From: Thereva unica
Lineage: Eukaryota; Arthropoda; Insecta; Diptera; Therevidae
NCBI GenBank assembly: GCA_949987705.1
Contig: OX465283.1
Coordinates: 94,723,813 to 94,787,812 of the forward strand
DNA length: 64,000 nt
Direction of reading: 5' to 3'
Shown one piece after another: positions 20,566 to 32,385 of this stretch. The position numbers and the translations under genes were made by a program. The notes under the pieces are model-generated. The model saw only the letters and a list, made by a program, of their open reading frames with translations, was not told the origin of the DNA and made no database searches. Position 1 is the first letter of the stretch. Each line of letters begins with the position of its first letter.

Positions 20566-23500
20566 GTTCGCCCGTACCCCCTCCTGACCTATTCTATCCC
20601 AATACTCCTTCAATTATGGTAGACTTCACGTCAACTGAGTCTCTTCCCTCTTTTCCCTCTGAGGAGGTCAAACTTTCTTTTTATCCCGTTGGAAGAGATA
20701 TGTCTCCGCTCGCAACCGCATCTTTTCGGAGCCTCCTCTGGTGGACTCCATTAATAACCCTCCCAAAATTAGGATGCGAGCTAAGGAGAAGCGACACCTT
20801 TCGCAGAAATTTGTTTCTGCATTCATCTCAGACTTGTCAGATAACCGTCCTTTTGCAAAGGTCGTATTATCTAACGAAGAGGTTAATGGTTTATTAGACA
20901 GTGGTGCCAGTATCAGCTGTCTGGGAAGAGATGCCTAATCGTTTCTGGCGGGCCACCCCGAAGTTACCGTCTACTCTTTGCAAACTTGTTTGCAAACTGC
21001 TGACGGGGCTCTGCAGAGAATCCTGGGTTATATCAAGGTTCCAGTCTCCTTCGGAGGACGGACCCATGAGATGACCATCTATGTAGTGCCCAGTCTCAGT
21101 CAGAGACTGTATCTCGGGATCGATTTCTGGAAGCTTTTCGACTTCGCTCCCCATCTAGTCTGCGAAATAAAGGCTCCATCCGCACCTGCTAAAATGCACG
21201 ACTTAACGTCCTTGCAAAGCGAACGGTTGGAGCAGGTCAAGGCCAGGTTTCCCTCTTTCGATGTCTTAGGACTGGGAAAGACCCACCTGGAAGAACACAT
21301 TATCGACACTGGTGACTCCGTTCCCATTAAGCAGAGGCACTATCCTGTCTCACCCGCTATTCAACATCTGATGTATGGCGAGTTGGACAGGATGTTGGCT
21401 CTGGGGGTAATTGAGCCATCTAACAGTCCCTGGAACTCTCCAGTGGTACTAGTTCGAAAACCAGGTAAGGTCCGCCTGTGCCTTGACTCTCGTAAGGTCA
21501 ACAGTGTCACTGTTAAAGACGCCTACCCTCTTCCGCACATTGATGGTCTGCTTGGTCGTCTTCAAGACACCAAGTTCATCACTAGTTTGGACCTTAAAGA
21601 CGCTTTTTGGCAGATCCCTCTTGAGATGAAGTCGCGAGAAAGGAAAGAGTTTCACTGTCCCAGGTCGTCCGCTGTACCAGTTCACAGTTATGCCTTTCGG
21701 CTTATGCAATGCCCCACAGCGCATGTGTCGCTTGATGGATAAAACCATCCCGGGCCATTTACGTGAGAACGTCTTTGTTTATCTGGACGACCTTCTCATA
21801 GTTTCACCTGACTTTGACTCCCACTTGCGACTTCTGGACGAAGTCTCCAGCTGTCTCCGTCGTGCTGGGTTGACCATTAATCTGGACAAAAGGAAATTCT
21901 GCGTGACTGAAGTCAAGTATCTGGGCTTCATAATTGGTGATGGAACACTGAAAACGGATCCTAATAAGGTGACGGCCATCACGGAATTCCCAACCCCGAA
22001 GTCTCATAAGCAGACCCGGAGGTTTTTGGGTATGACCGGATGGTATCAGCGCTTCATCCCCAATTAGGCGAGCGTGGCTTCTTTAATCACGGATTGTTTG
22101 AAGAATAAAACGTTTAAATGGAATGATGAGGCCCAGCAGTCGTTCGAGACATTAAAAGAGCTGATGACTAAAGCTCCATTATTAGTCACTCCAGATTTCT
22201 CTAGGCCTTTTTATATTCAGTGCGATGCTAGCAGGACTGGTGTAGGTAGTGTGCTCTTTCAAAAGGACATGGATGGAGGAGAACATCCGATTGCTTATAT
22301 GTCCAAAAAACTGAATGGAGCACAACGGAACTACACCATTACTGAGCTTGAATGTTATGCAGCCGTACTGAGTGTAAATAAGTTTAGAGCATATGTTGAG
22401 GGTCAGGCTTTCACGATCATCACTGATCATGCTAGCTTGAAGTGGCTCATGGGCCAAAAGGAGCTCAGCGGCAGATTAGCAAGGTGGAGCTTAAAGCTGC
22501 AGGGGTTCGATTTCAAAATCGAACATCGCAAAGGTAGCCAAAATGTGGTTCCTGATGCCTTGTCGCGCCTGCACGGAGTCGACGAATTATCCTTCTGTCA
22601 AGACGTGGACTTAGAGTCTCCGTCCTTCAAATCCCCCGAATATTTACAACTGGGTGAACAAATCTTGCAAGCCTCACGGCAGTTGCCAGACCTGCGGGTC
22701 GCAGATGGGTATGTATTCTATCGTACATCCCCACGTACCGGAGACCCTGTTGCTGATGATTTAACATGGAAGCTATGGGTCCCGCATGAATTAACCAATT
22801 CCCTCATCGAGTCTGCTCACTCACCTCCACAAACTTCGCATGGTGGAGTGGGGAAAACCTTATCACGGTTTCGAAATAAATATTTTTGGCCGGGAATGGC
22901 CAGGCAGGTGCGAGAGTTTGTGTCACACTGTGACATTTGTAAGTCCACAAAAGCCCCTAATGTAGTCCTTCGACCACCTATGGGTAATCCCATGAAGGTG
23001 ACGAGACCATTCCAGTTCTTGTATGTAGATTTCTTGGGTCCTTATCCCCGGACGAGAAAAGGACACACGGCCGTGTTCGTCGTCCTGGACGCGTACAGCA
23101 AGTTCGCGTTTCTCCACCCAGTGTCCGCCGAAACCACTGCGTCCGTCCGTCCGTCAAGTTTCTGGAACAAACGGTGTTTCACACATTTGGAGTTCCTGAA
23201 ACAATCTTCTCCGACAATGGTCGGCAATTCACCTCCAAAGAATTTGCCAAGCTTTTGGAGGATTATGGTGTGCGACATGTTCGCACAGCCGTATATTCGC
23301 CTCACCCCAACGCTTCTGAGCAGGTGAATAGATCTGTCCTCTCCGCCATCCGGGCGTATCTGAAGGAAGATCATGGTGAGTGGGATAGACATCTTTCGTC
23401 CATAGAATGTGCTCTTCGTAGTGCCCACCACGAAGCGATTGGCATGTCCCCATATCAGGCTCTTTTTGGTAGTCACATGATCCTACACGGATCAGCATAT

Positions 23501-23851
23501 CCAGTCCAGAAGAAACTGAACATTATCCAGGAGGGAGACATAGCTTTTTTGCCTCTGACGGACCGCCTGCAACTACTTCGTGAACGGGTCGAGCTTAAGT
23601 TAGCCGCTGCTCACACACGGCATGAGAACCAGTACAACTTGCGCAGCCGTGTGGTTGATTTTCAGCCCGGAGATGAGGTATTTCGCCGAACCTTCTGGGT
23701 AAGCAACCGGGCCGGTAGCTTTAATGCCAAACTGGCGCCCAGATTCGCGAAAGCCCGAATACATAAGAAAATTGGAAACTGTCTATACGAATTGAGGGAC
23801 TTGCGGGGTAGATCTCTGGGCACATACCACGCCAAGGACCTACGTAAATAG
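20566..23851 (+). pseudogene. pol: Pol of element X: protease, RT, RNase H, integrase, broken
   Basis: Order on the + strand: aspartic protease with GLLDSGASISCLG (about 20890), reverse transcriptase (NSPWNSPVVLVRKPGK; catalytic VYLDDLLIV near 21777), RNase H (YIQCDASRTGVGS; TELECYAAVL; ITDHASLKWL), integrase zinc domain (SHCDICKST), and integrase core with YVDFLGPYP, FSDNGRQFT and PNASEQVNRS (D, D, E). The tail ends TYHAKDLRK. Damage: in-frame TAA at 20936-20938 and TAG at 22065-22067, a frame change near 20640-20700, a 1-base loss near 21650, and a shift in the GTCC repeat near 23140-23155. No env-like gene follows. The element cannot encode a working Pol. Confidence 0.9.
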
Positions 23852-24789
23852 TACACGTCGAAGCAAGCACGTCACTGAGTAGCCCTAAGAAGGCATCTCG
23901 CCGGCTTCACCGGTTAATAATAGGGTGCCGTTGGACCGCTTAGGTAGCTTCCCTAGCGGATGGCACACCTCATTGTCCTGCTTGGTCGTCTGGGCCCAAG
24001 TTTTCATGTTGAGAACCAACCGGGCTGCCAGACCAGTCCCTACTGAGGCGAGGTCCCCTCCGTCCATATTTAAAAGGCCTCGAATATTCTGGTGAATTTC
24101 TACTGGCGAAATGTGTCCTTGCGGTCCACCGGGCGGAGTCAAAGGCAATGTGGTATTGCTGGAGATTCAACCCGATGGATCGGAAAGTTACGTTATTCGA
24201 GTGGTAGTTTTGAGATTTACGGGGACGCGAAAGGGGACAATATGGCATTGTCTTCGGACTCGTCCTTGTTTTTCAACACTGCTCTCCGGTAGATTAGCGA
24301 CAACTATGAGGAAATTCGACGGATCATTATAATCCTGTTCGAACCACCTTCTTTTAAATTTTTGACCTCTCCCCTCCATTGCTTGGATCAAACATTATCA
24401 TCATATTTTCATTTGTGCCCGGCTACAACAGTCGGTAGAGCATGAGTATCTTAATCTCAGGGTCATGGGTCGAGCCACACGTTCAGTTAAGCAGGGCACC
24501 ATATGAAATAATGTGCCATCTACCGGCTGGTTACGAAGAGAAAAGAATACCGTACTGTTATGTATCTAGCCATGTTGATTTGAGTGCTGCTTTGGGTGTT
24601 AAACACGGAACTGTGGCGGTTCTTGTCCGGGAGAAGGATGATTATCAGGAGTAATATGATGGATTAAAGAAGGAGATTAATGTACCACCAATACCGTATT
24701 AATGGGGCTTAAGACAAAATAAACCGGAGGCCGTTTTGGTTTTTTTCGGCGCCTCAATCCCTCGCAAGTCGGGTTTGTGGAGCCGAGCT
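23852..24789 (+). other. 3' untranslated region of element X
   Basis: 938 bp between pol and the 3' LTR without recognisable coding domains. It contains a tRNA-Lys-like sequence (24417-24487). The region just before the LTR is not a clean polypurine tract, in line with the age of the element. Confidence 0.5.
24417..24487 (+). pseudogene. tRNA-Lys-like sequence
   Basis: Colinear with insect-type tRNA-Lys(CTT): GCCCGGCTA start, CAGTCGGTAGAGCATGAG across the D-arm and A box, ATCTTAATCTCAGGGTC around the anticodon loop, and a B-box-like GGGTCGAGCC with one base missing. The acceptor 3' side and the D-loop are damaged, so it is not a functional tRNA. It may be a tRNA pseudogene, the head of a tRNA-derived SINE, or sequence copied from the tRNA-Lys primer that X itself uses. 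Confidence 0.6.
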
Positions 24790-26352
24790 TGTAACGGCAA
24801 GCTATATCCTTAATGAAAATACACCCTGTAGCCACTATAAAATTTGTGGGATTTTTTTTTTGAGAAATTGAAAGCGGGTAGGCGAAAAAAAAATAAATGA
24901 AGAAAAGATTAGGAATTTTTTTGGGGAGTGAGATTTGAATTATCATATAAAGAGGACGGTGTATTTTTTTGGGGAAACCTTTTTTGAAAAAAAAAAAGAA
25001 AAAGAAAAATAAGTTTTTTAAAATTTTTATAAAGAAAAAAAAGTTAAGCCTAGTTGGAGATATAAAGAAATTTTTTTAAAACAACAAAACAAAAAAAACA
25101 AATAACAATAAAGGTGCTCGAACAAGAACATTAAATTTTTTTGGGAAGTTGCACTTCTGAAGGTCTTGTTGCACGGAGAATAATTTTGGTTGGAGAATAA
25201 CGTAGTGACGAATGTTGGCTGGAGGACCGTCATAATCAAGCTTTTGGGGAACAAGGAAGAAGCTGTTCGGAAGAGCGAACATAATATTGGAGGGTGAACC
25301 AGTCATTGGCTGTAGTAGTGTAAGAGGACGACCGCAAAGGTAAAAATGTGGTCGTGAAGATCCGGATACGCACAAGGTAATATAGTTGATAATATATAGA
25401 AGTTATTTAGAGCAAGAGAAGTGCTCTATGTTCAGCAGTTAAAAGGGTCCCATTACTAGGGAGGACATTCATATATGTGGAGTCGGACCGGACTGATTGT
25501 TAATTTATAAGATGTCATTTGAAAAAAACTTAAACCAATTTTTTTATTTAATTTTATTAATGTTCCTTAATTTTTGTTGATACACTTCCTAATTTAGAGG
25601 GGACATCGTCCCAAATTAGCATTATTTTCATTGAGGTAAATACAAATAATGGATAAATATGGGAGATAGGATACTTTTTTTTTTTGGTTTGATGGAATTA
25701 TAGTCTAGTTTTTGTATACCTTAAACACTCTCAACGTAGTGGTTAATTTTTTGTGGTTTTGTAATCGTTACTGTTGTGTGTGATTGAAATCGTTGGTTAA
25801 TTTTTTTGTTCAATGTTGTACTTTGATTATATAATTGAGTTTTACCCTTGAATTCGCATTCAAGATTTTTTTTCGATAATTCTTGTTGGGATTGTGTTTT
25901 TTTTCAATGTTGGTTAATATAAGTAGTAACAGGAATTGACTTTGTGTGTACGGGAGACGCGTACTGGCCAGGACGGGTTTTCTTTTTTTCTTCTTTTTGT
26001 GGAAATTAATTCACAGCTGTAGGCTATTGACATAAGGTTTTAATTTTTTTATCTTGTTGTTTCTTTCGTTGTACATGTGCTGAGAAAAAAAAACAAAAAT
26101 AAAAAAACACAACATTGTAGAAAATTAAATAAAAATAATCTTTTACCAGAATTAAAATAATGTTTCTTGAAAAAAAAAATACATCTGTGCAATTCACACG
26201 TGGTAGAAGTGAAACCTTCAAAAATTTTGGCTTCAAGATAATGAGACGAATGTAATATTTCGGAAAGAGGATAATTGTAGGATTTAGTAATGATCATAGT
26301 GATACAAAGTTTGATAATTATTTTACATTTTATTTGTATATATTACGTAGAT

Positions 26353-27334
26353 TTATTCAGACTCAGAGCTTACATTTTCGATAAATGATACAAGGGGCTT
26401 ATGGTAACTAAAGTATGAAATAAATACTTCGGTCTTAATATGGTCAATATATCTTTGGAATACTGCGTCAACTACTGTTTTTGATCTTGTTGTTGATAGA
26501 GTGCGACTGTTGCACATTTTCAAATTAAATTTGGCGTTCAAAAACTCAATCAACGGAATTGCTGTATCCGATGCAAAATTTACATTAAAATCCCCACTTA
26601 GAATCATCGGAATTTTATCGTAATCTTTTTTAAGAATTCGTGATACTTCTGTTGTGTATATAATTAAATTTTCGTGAATGAATTCAATAATTGTATTTAT
26701 TGATTGGTTGGGAGAAATGTAGATAGCTACAATTAATACTGAAATACTATTATCTAATTTGGTTTGACATGCACATATTTCTCCCACTTTAGAAAGCTGA
26801 ACTGATAATGATTCCAGTTGTTGTGTATTGAGTTCCATTTGTGGAGTAACAACACGGGCTCCGTCATTCCAATTATGGCAGATTGCAACTCCACCGGCCC
26901 TCGTATGTGGCCTTTTATATTTAACTACAATGTCAAAATTAGGAATATCTACAATTTTTTCGTCATTCATCCACGTCTCGGAGAGAATAAGAAAATTCGA
27001 CGACGATGCTATTCTGTCAAGCTGAAGATGTTGTGCATGAGCTCGTAAACTTTGGCAGTTGAATGTATACAGTGACAATCCTTTCCTTGTGTTTATAAAA
27101 TTATATAATAGTTTCTCAACAGTTTCTAGCCGATTCAAGCTCAACCGTTGAAACTCAGCTTGCAATTCAATTGTGGATACTGTTGCTCTTCTACCATGAT
27201 AAAATTTTCTATTATTTTTTTTTGAAACAATATGTAGGCCCTCAATCGACGTTACTCGAGATAGTGCGACGTATAAGAGCTGTTGAGCATGTGATTTGTC
27301 ATATTCATATACAATTTCACCAAATGTTCCTCAT
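26353..27334 (-). pseudogene. Helentron 2 helicase end and endonuclease
   Basis: The - strand frame starts at the deletion junction with TFGEIVYEYDKSHAQQ and LYVALSRVTSIEGLHIV (helicase motif VI). It continues through AEFQRLSLNRLETVE into a complete-looking AP-like endonuclease domain: LYTFNCQSLRAH, LILSETWMND, AGGVAICHNW, LSGDFNVNF, TVVDAVFQRY and SYHKP. The endonuclease frame is open to a stop at 26353. The stretch has no start codon of its own upstream of the domain. Compared with Helentron 1, the central GDFN block is present. Confidence 0.75.
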
Positions 27335-27790
27335 CAATATTCCGAGGCAAATGTTTCACCATATTGTCCACATCGACAGGTACGTTAATAATTTGGCCAT
27401 AAATTCCGTATTGTCCATGGACATGTCGCAACCTTCTTATTTGCATGAATGCGATCCGCGGAGAGACAAGTCTTTCAGAAATTAAATCCAGTGGTGGTAG
27501 GAATGCAGGTATCGCTTCATACTTGAATCCGATGTATTTGGACATTGTTGGAATTACTTTTCTCTCGATTGCTTGAAAGCACGTGTTGCACAGGGAAATA
27601 TTCTTACTTGTATCATAATTTTCAATTATTACACGTAGAAGGTCTTCATGTTCAGCACGTGGTGGTTTCAAATCTTGTTGGAACCACAATCGTTCACAAA
27701 CGGAGCACACATAACCAAACATGTTGTTAAAATTTTTTTTCGAAATTCTTCGTGAGCAACTCTATTTCGACGAAATTGTGCGTATGGAGT
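27335..27790 (-). pseudogene. Helentron 2 N-terminal region (DUF6570-like)
   Basis: The - strand reads FRRNRVAHEEF, then in another frame NMFGYVCSVCERLWFQQDLK, followed by SLCNTCFQAIERKVIPTMSK and YGQIINVPVDVDNMVKHLPR. Such C-x2-C segments and the GQIINVPVD motif are typical of the region ahead of Rep in insect Helitron/Helentron proteins. It is cut at about 27334 where the helicase end is joined. A frame change lies near 27725. Confidence 0.65.
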
Positions 27791-28077
27791 TACAAGCTGT
27801 TTGATTAACTTGAAGGACACCTAAAAATTTGCACATTTATGTTTTTTTTAATTCAGAAAATGATCAAATACACACTAATTTGAAGTTTATAAAAATGTAC
27901 CTACAAGTACTCACAATCATTATCCACAATATCATTTTCAATTAAGGCATCACCTTCCACATTTGAAATATCCATGGGAATATCATCTGGAGAAAGTAGC
28001 GAATGAGGTTATAAACATTATGTACGGTGATTATTCATCTGACATACAAGCACGCGTATTAGGACAAAATTTGTTGA

Positions 28078-28296
28078 TTAGAAAATACTTGAGTACTTAC
28101 TATGATCACTTTCACTATTTTTAACAGTAAAATCATCATTATGCGTAACAGAACTATCATTATACACATTCAATAACGTTTTTCGACGTGCACGAAATTC
28201 ACGAACACGTTCCGTTGAACTTTTTGCTGTCTTTTTAATCTTGTTTTCCCTTTTTTTTCGATAATCGCGACAATATTCTGCATTCGTTTTCGGCAT
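28078..28296 (-). pseudogene. Helentron 2 basic N-terminal segment
   Basis: MPKTNAEYCRDYRKKRENK and a following RVREFRARRK are strongly basic, as found at the start of some insect Helitron-like ORFs. The ORF stops at 28078 before the next recognisable part at 27790. It is either an upstream exon or decayed. Confidence 0.5.
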
Positions 28297-28898
28297 ATTT
28301 GAAGAATTTTATTATAAAAATGATGATGATACAAAACACCACGGCTGTTATGATGTAAAATAATTATCAAACTTTGTATAAGCACTGTATAATGCTTCCT
28401 ATCTCATTTTCTCCCACGTTAAATCTTATGAATGTATGTGTCTGTCTCTTTTTACTGTCGCTTTTTCGTTTCATAAATGTTTCAAATCACAACGATGCTA
28501 AAGAAGTTTTCACTTCAAAAGAATTTACCATTGTTTAGCTTGCACATGATGGAAGGTTAAGGTCATGATGGCTTAGCGGCGGACGATGCTTTTCTCTCCG
28601 GAAGTTTTTTTTTCAGCAAATACTCGACCCGATTCAGATGGGCTCTCGGCGTCCGCCTTGAAGGGAGGAGCTCCTATCTGGTGGTGATGCAGCAGGTTGG
28701 ATGGTACTTCCGGGTTCTCACCAACCCACGACCCCCCGGCGAGCCAGCCCTACTCTTGAGGCCCGGAGTACTGTCTGTTTAATTTTCAGATGGTTTTTTG
28801 GTAAAGTTTTGTGTCCAAATTGTTTTTTTGTTTTTTTTTGGGTGTGGATCTGAGGTTGGCCTCTTCGGGCAACCAACCCTAGGTTCACATTACAGTTT

Positions 28899-29870
28899 CA
28901 TTATTATTAATTGTTTAAAAGTTGGAATCTTTGGAATTGGAAAATAAACCTTTTTAATGTGCTCACGAAAAATGCTGCTGCAGAAAAAATTTTTTTTCGA
29001 ATTCAGTGTGGCCCAGTCTATAGTGTTTCTAATAAAATTTGCTATATTTCAAAAGACAGCTAAGATTCATGCTCTAAATTTGTTGGAAAATTCCTTTGAA
29101 TTCGTTCGTAAATGCACGAGTATAATTATTTCATGCTATTAACGATTCATCTTGACTAATCCATATCACTTTTTTTGTTATAAGTGTGTTTTAAACTGTC
29201 CCAATAAATAATTTCGCGCCCACGAATTTCTAATTCACATTTTTAATGTTTTTTTGGTGGGATATCACTCTTTTTTGTTTTAATAGATTCTAAAATAAAA
29301 AATAAATAATCTTTTGTATAAAGAAATTTTATGTATTTAATTGTTCATTAGGTATATTTTTTTACTTATTTTATAAGTAGGTACATAATAACAAAAAGCA
29401 AGAATTCAAATTAATATTAATGCCTTTATAAAAAATAAACATAAGATCCTTTCGCGTTTCTCGGCCAGGATTTTTCCTGCACTATGGATTGATCCATAAC
29501 CAGCTCGATTTTTGTCTCAACATGCTGATATAATGACCTTGTTTCTGTATGGAATATAACACTAATCACTTCATAAGTTGAACCTCCTATATGCAATTTT
29601 GCAGAAGTGAGAGCTTTGATATCGCATTGCTCAATTTTAATAAACTTAATATTCAATTCGAAACTTTATTATTCAGTTCGAATAATTTTAGTTGTATGAT
29701 GAAAACAGGTGTTACCAAAATTATTTCCGATTTACAAATGTTTTGAATGTACGAACGACTAACCATTTTTATATGAACACTTTTTGCTAATCATCAAATG
29801 CCATCTGGCATCAACAGTGCGAGTAAAAATTTATCGAATAACTAGTAACGATATATTAAGGATATACTAT
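28899..29870. other. Stretch without a recognised gene
   Basis: AT-rich host-flank DNA to the right of X. A 76-codon - strand ORF at 29426-29656 (start MNIKFIKIEQCDIKALTSAK) is the longest frame. It matches nothing I know and may be chance. Confidence 0.4.
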
Positions 29871-30810
29871 ATTGTTTATTGTCTTTGTCTTATGACACCC
29901 TTTCATTTGATACGCATGTCGAGAGCGTTGTGAAGAAAATGGTAATCCGCCCTCTTGAGATGATCGCCGTCGATCTAACGAAATATTGAGCATACTATAT
30001 CGCTTTTGGTATTCTACTTATGATACCCTTTCAATTAATACGCATGCCGAGGGGTGGTGAAGAAATGGTAATCCGCCCTCTTGAGTCGGCCGCCATGGAT
30101 CTGACAATATATTGAGTATACTATATCGCTTATGGTATTCTACGGTATGGTAGGTGTATGAAGAAAATGGTAATGCGTCCTCTTGAGATGGCCGCGGTGG
30201 GTCTAACTATTTATTGAGTATACTATATTGCTTATTGTATTCTACTTATCATTCCATTTCATTTGATACCCATGTCGAGGGGGTTGTAAAGAAAATGGTA
30301 ATCCGCCTTCTTGAGATGACCGCCATGGATCTAACGATATATTGAGTATACTATATCGCTTATTGTATTCTACTTATGATACCCTTTCAATTGATTCCCA
30401 TGTTGAGGGGGTGGTGAAGAAGTGGTAATGCGCCTCTTGATACCGCCGATATGGATTTTACGACATAGCTTATTGTATTCTTCTTATCATACCCTTTCAT
30501 TTGATACCCATGTCGAGGGGGAGTTGAAGAAAATGGTAAAGCGTCCTCTTGAGATGGCCGCGGTGGATCTAACTATTTATTGAGTATACTATAGTGCTTA
30601 TTGTCTTCTACTTATCATTCCATTTCATTTGATACCCATGTCGAGGGGGTTGTGAAGAAAATGGTAATCAGTCCTCTTCAGATGACCGCCCTGGATCCTA
30701 ACCATATATTGAGTATACTACATCGGTTATGGTATTCTACTTATAATACTCTTTCAATTGATACCCATGTCGATAGAGTGGTGAAGAAATGGTAATCCGC
30801 CCTCTTGAGA
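29871..30810. repeat. Tandem array, about 118-126 bp units
   Basis: About eight units recur with TTTCATTTGATACCCATGTC starts near 29897, 30019, 30251, 30381, 30493, 30619 and 30746, plus one decayed unit near 30145. Each includes GTGAAGAAAATGGTAATCCGCC and TATTGAGTATACTATA segments. It is the same family as 6527-6990. Its right part forms the left arm of the palindrome. Confidence 0.85.
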
Positions 30811-31849
30811 CTCCTACCAGTTTAATATGAACGCTTTTTGTTAATCATCGAAATGATAGGGAATGCTATCTACATCAACAGTGCTGGATTCGACTAACTT
30901 ATAACGAATATGTCACATTTTTAGAAATAAAGTACAATTACGAACTATGCAAAAGTAGTAATCGGTATTTCAAAATTTAACTGTACATCTGTACTATGAA
31001 CTACATAATGTTTTTCATAGTACTTAACGCAATCTGACACCATAGTTGTGACTAACCACCATCTGGCATCAATAGTGCGAGTAAACCTTTTCGACTAACT
31101 TGTAGCACCATCTCATTTACTGAGCAATTGAAATAGCTTAGAGCGCCGTCAAAAAGGTTTACTCGCACTATTGATGCCAGATGGTGGTTAGTCACAACTA
31201 TGGTGTCAGATTGCGTTAAGTACTATGAAAAACATTATGTAGTTCATAGTACAGATGTACAGTTAAATTTTGAAATACCGATTACTACTTTTGCATAGTT
31301 CGTAATTGTACTTTATTTCTGAAAATGTGACATATTCGTTATAAGTTAGTCGAATCCAGCACTGTTGATGTAGATAGCATTCCCTATCATTTCGATGATT
31401 AACAAAAAGCGTTCATATTAAACTGGTAGGAGTCTCAAGAGGGCGGATTACCATTTCTTCACCACTCTATCGACATGGGTATCAATTGAAAGGGTATTAT
31501 AAGTAGAATACCATAAGCGATATAGTATACTCAATATATGGTTAGGATCCAGGGCGGTCATCTGAAGAGGACGGATTACCATTTTCTTCACAACCCCCTC
31601 GACATGGGTATCAAATGAAATGGAATGATAAGTAGAAGACAATAAGCACTATAGTATACCCAATAAATTGTTAGATCCACCGCGGCCATCTCAAGAGGAC
31701 GCTTTACCATTTTCTTCAACACCCCCTCGACATGGGTATCAAATGAAAGGGTATGATAAGAAGAATACAATAAGCTATGTCGTAAAATCCATATCGGTGG
31801 TATCAAGAGGCGCATTACCACTTCTTCACCACCCCCTCAACATGGGAAT
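30394..31849. repeat. Large palindrome, two 698 bp arms
   Basis: Arm 30394-31091 is repeated in reverse complement at 31152-31849 with a 60 bp spacer (31092-31151) and few mismatches. The arms include about 3.5 tandem repeat units and about 280 bp of unique sequence. Directly after the right arm, 31849-31998 repeats 30997-31146 in direct orientation. Confidence 0.88.
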
Positions 31850-31998
31850 GAACTACATAATGTTTTTCATAGTACTTAACGCAATCTGACACCATAGTTG
31901 TGACTAACCACCATCTGGCATCAATAGTGCGAGTAAACCTTTTCGACTAACTTGTAGCACCATCTCATTTACTGAGCAATTGAAATAGCTTATAGCGC
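31849..31998. repeat. Direct duplicate of 30997-31146
   Basis: It starts TGAACTACATAATG and ends GAAATAGCTTA. It continues into TAGCGCCATCTGATAG, which looks like the original continuation of the locus, while the first copy breaks into the inverted arm at GCGCCGTC. 31999-32385 then holds no supported feature. Confidence 0.75.
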
Positions 31999-32385
31999 CA
32001 TCTGATAGAATAATTTTGAGTACCCACTTTTTTAGACTGAAGGAGAAAAAAAAAGTTCGTTTCGAAATGTAAAAAATGTAAAAATAAAGAAAACGAAGAA
32101 TGATAGGAAAAAAACTAATGGAATACTTAATAAATTATTTATATTGTGGTTATCGGCTACAAATGAAAAATTACTTATATTGCTTATAAAAAGGTGATAA
32201 ATCGCATAATTTTATAAAAAAATTCATACACCTTCAAACACCTTGTTTTCCATGTTTAGGCGTAAATAAGCTGTTTGCCCTTACGAACTCGGCAAACTAC
32301 CGCTTGCCTTAATTTGACCACAAAACAAACAATCAAATGTCGAAGAAATTGTGAGTGCTGTAAAATTTCTGTGAAGTTACTTCTA

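Larger units (their letters stand above)
26180..28516 (-). mobile_element. Helentron 2, internally deleted derivative
   Basis: Defined against the uninterrupted 5' LTR at 8661-8690, where nine A residues run straight into GAATTTACC. On the - strand the 5' end begins GAAGTGAAAACTTC and the 3' end carries GAAGGTTTCACTTC close to its terminus, a related palindrome. The 2.3 kb element keeps a basic N-terminal segment (28078-28296), an N-terminal cysteine-containing region (27335-27790), and helicase end plus endonuclease (26353-27334). It lacks Rep and most of the helicase. Confidence 0.75.
1328..28894 (+). mobile_element. Gypsy-like LTR retrotransposon X with nested insertions
   Basis: A full-length but decayed LTR retrotransposon on the + strand. 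Both LTRs run from TGTAACGG to CACATTACA and the whole is flanked by GTTT. Order: 5' LTR (1328-9054), tRNA-Lys-type PBS (9057), leader, gag (19459-20565), pol (to 23851), 3' region, 3' LTR (24790-28894). Four insertions lengthen it: Gypsy A, Helentron 1, BEL/Pao and Helentron 2. With the 8.6 kb BEL (plus TSD) and the LTR insertions removed, the element is about 10.6 kb. The LTR of about 1.77 kb is long, as in the Osvaldo/Ulysses type of tRNA-Lys-primed Gypsy elements (established knowledge; the clade assignment here is inference). Its coding region has stops and frameshifts, so it is not autonomous now. Confidence 0.85.
24790..28894 (+). repeat. 3' LTR of element X, split by Helentron 2
   Basis: LTR pieces 24790-26179 and 28517-28894 match the 5' LTR. 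They preserve the uninterrupted sites of Gypsy A (near 25010) and Helentron 1 (near 25035). The LTR ends CACATTACA followed by GTTT. Confidence 0.88.

Noticed and set aside
24442..24654. 70-codon ORF in the X 3' region
   Set aside because: Begins inside the tRNA-Lys-like sequence. Composition and position give no support for a protein.
23852..24789. Possible env gene of element X
   Set aside because: No long frame, signal peptide or membrane segment. The region looks untranslated.
29871..31850. CRISPR array
   Set aside because: Repeats are 112-126 bp tandem units without short direct repeats separated by unique spacers. The context is eukaryotic retroelements.
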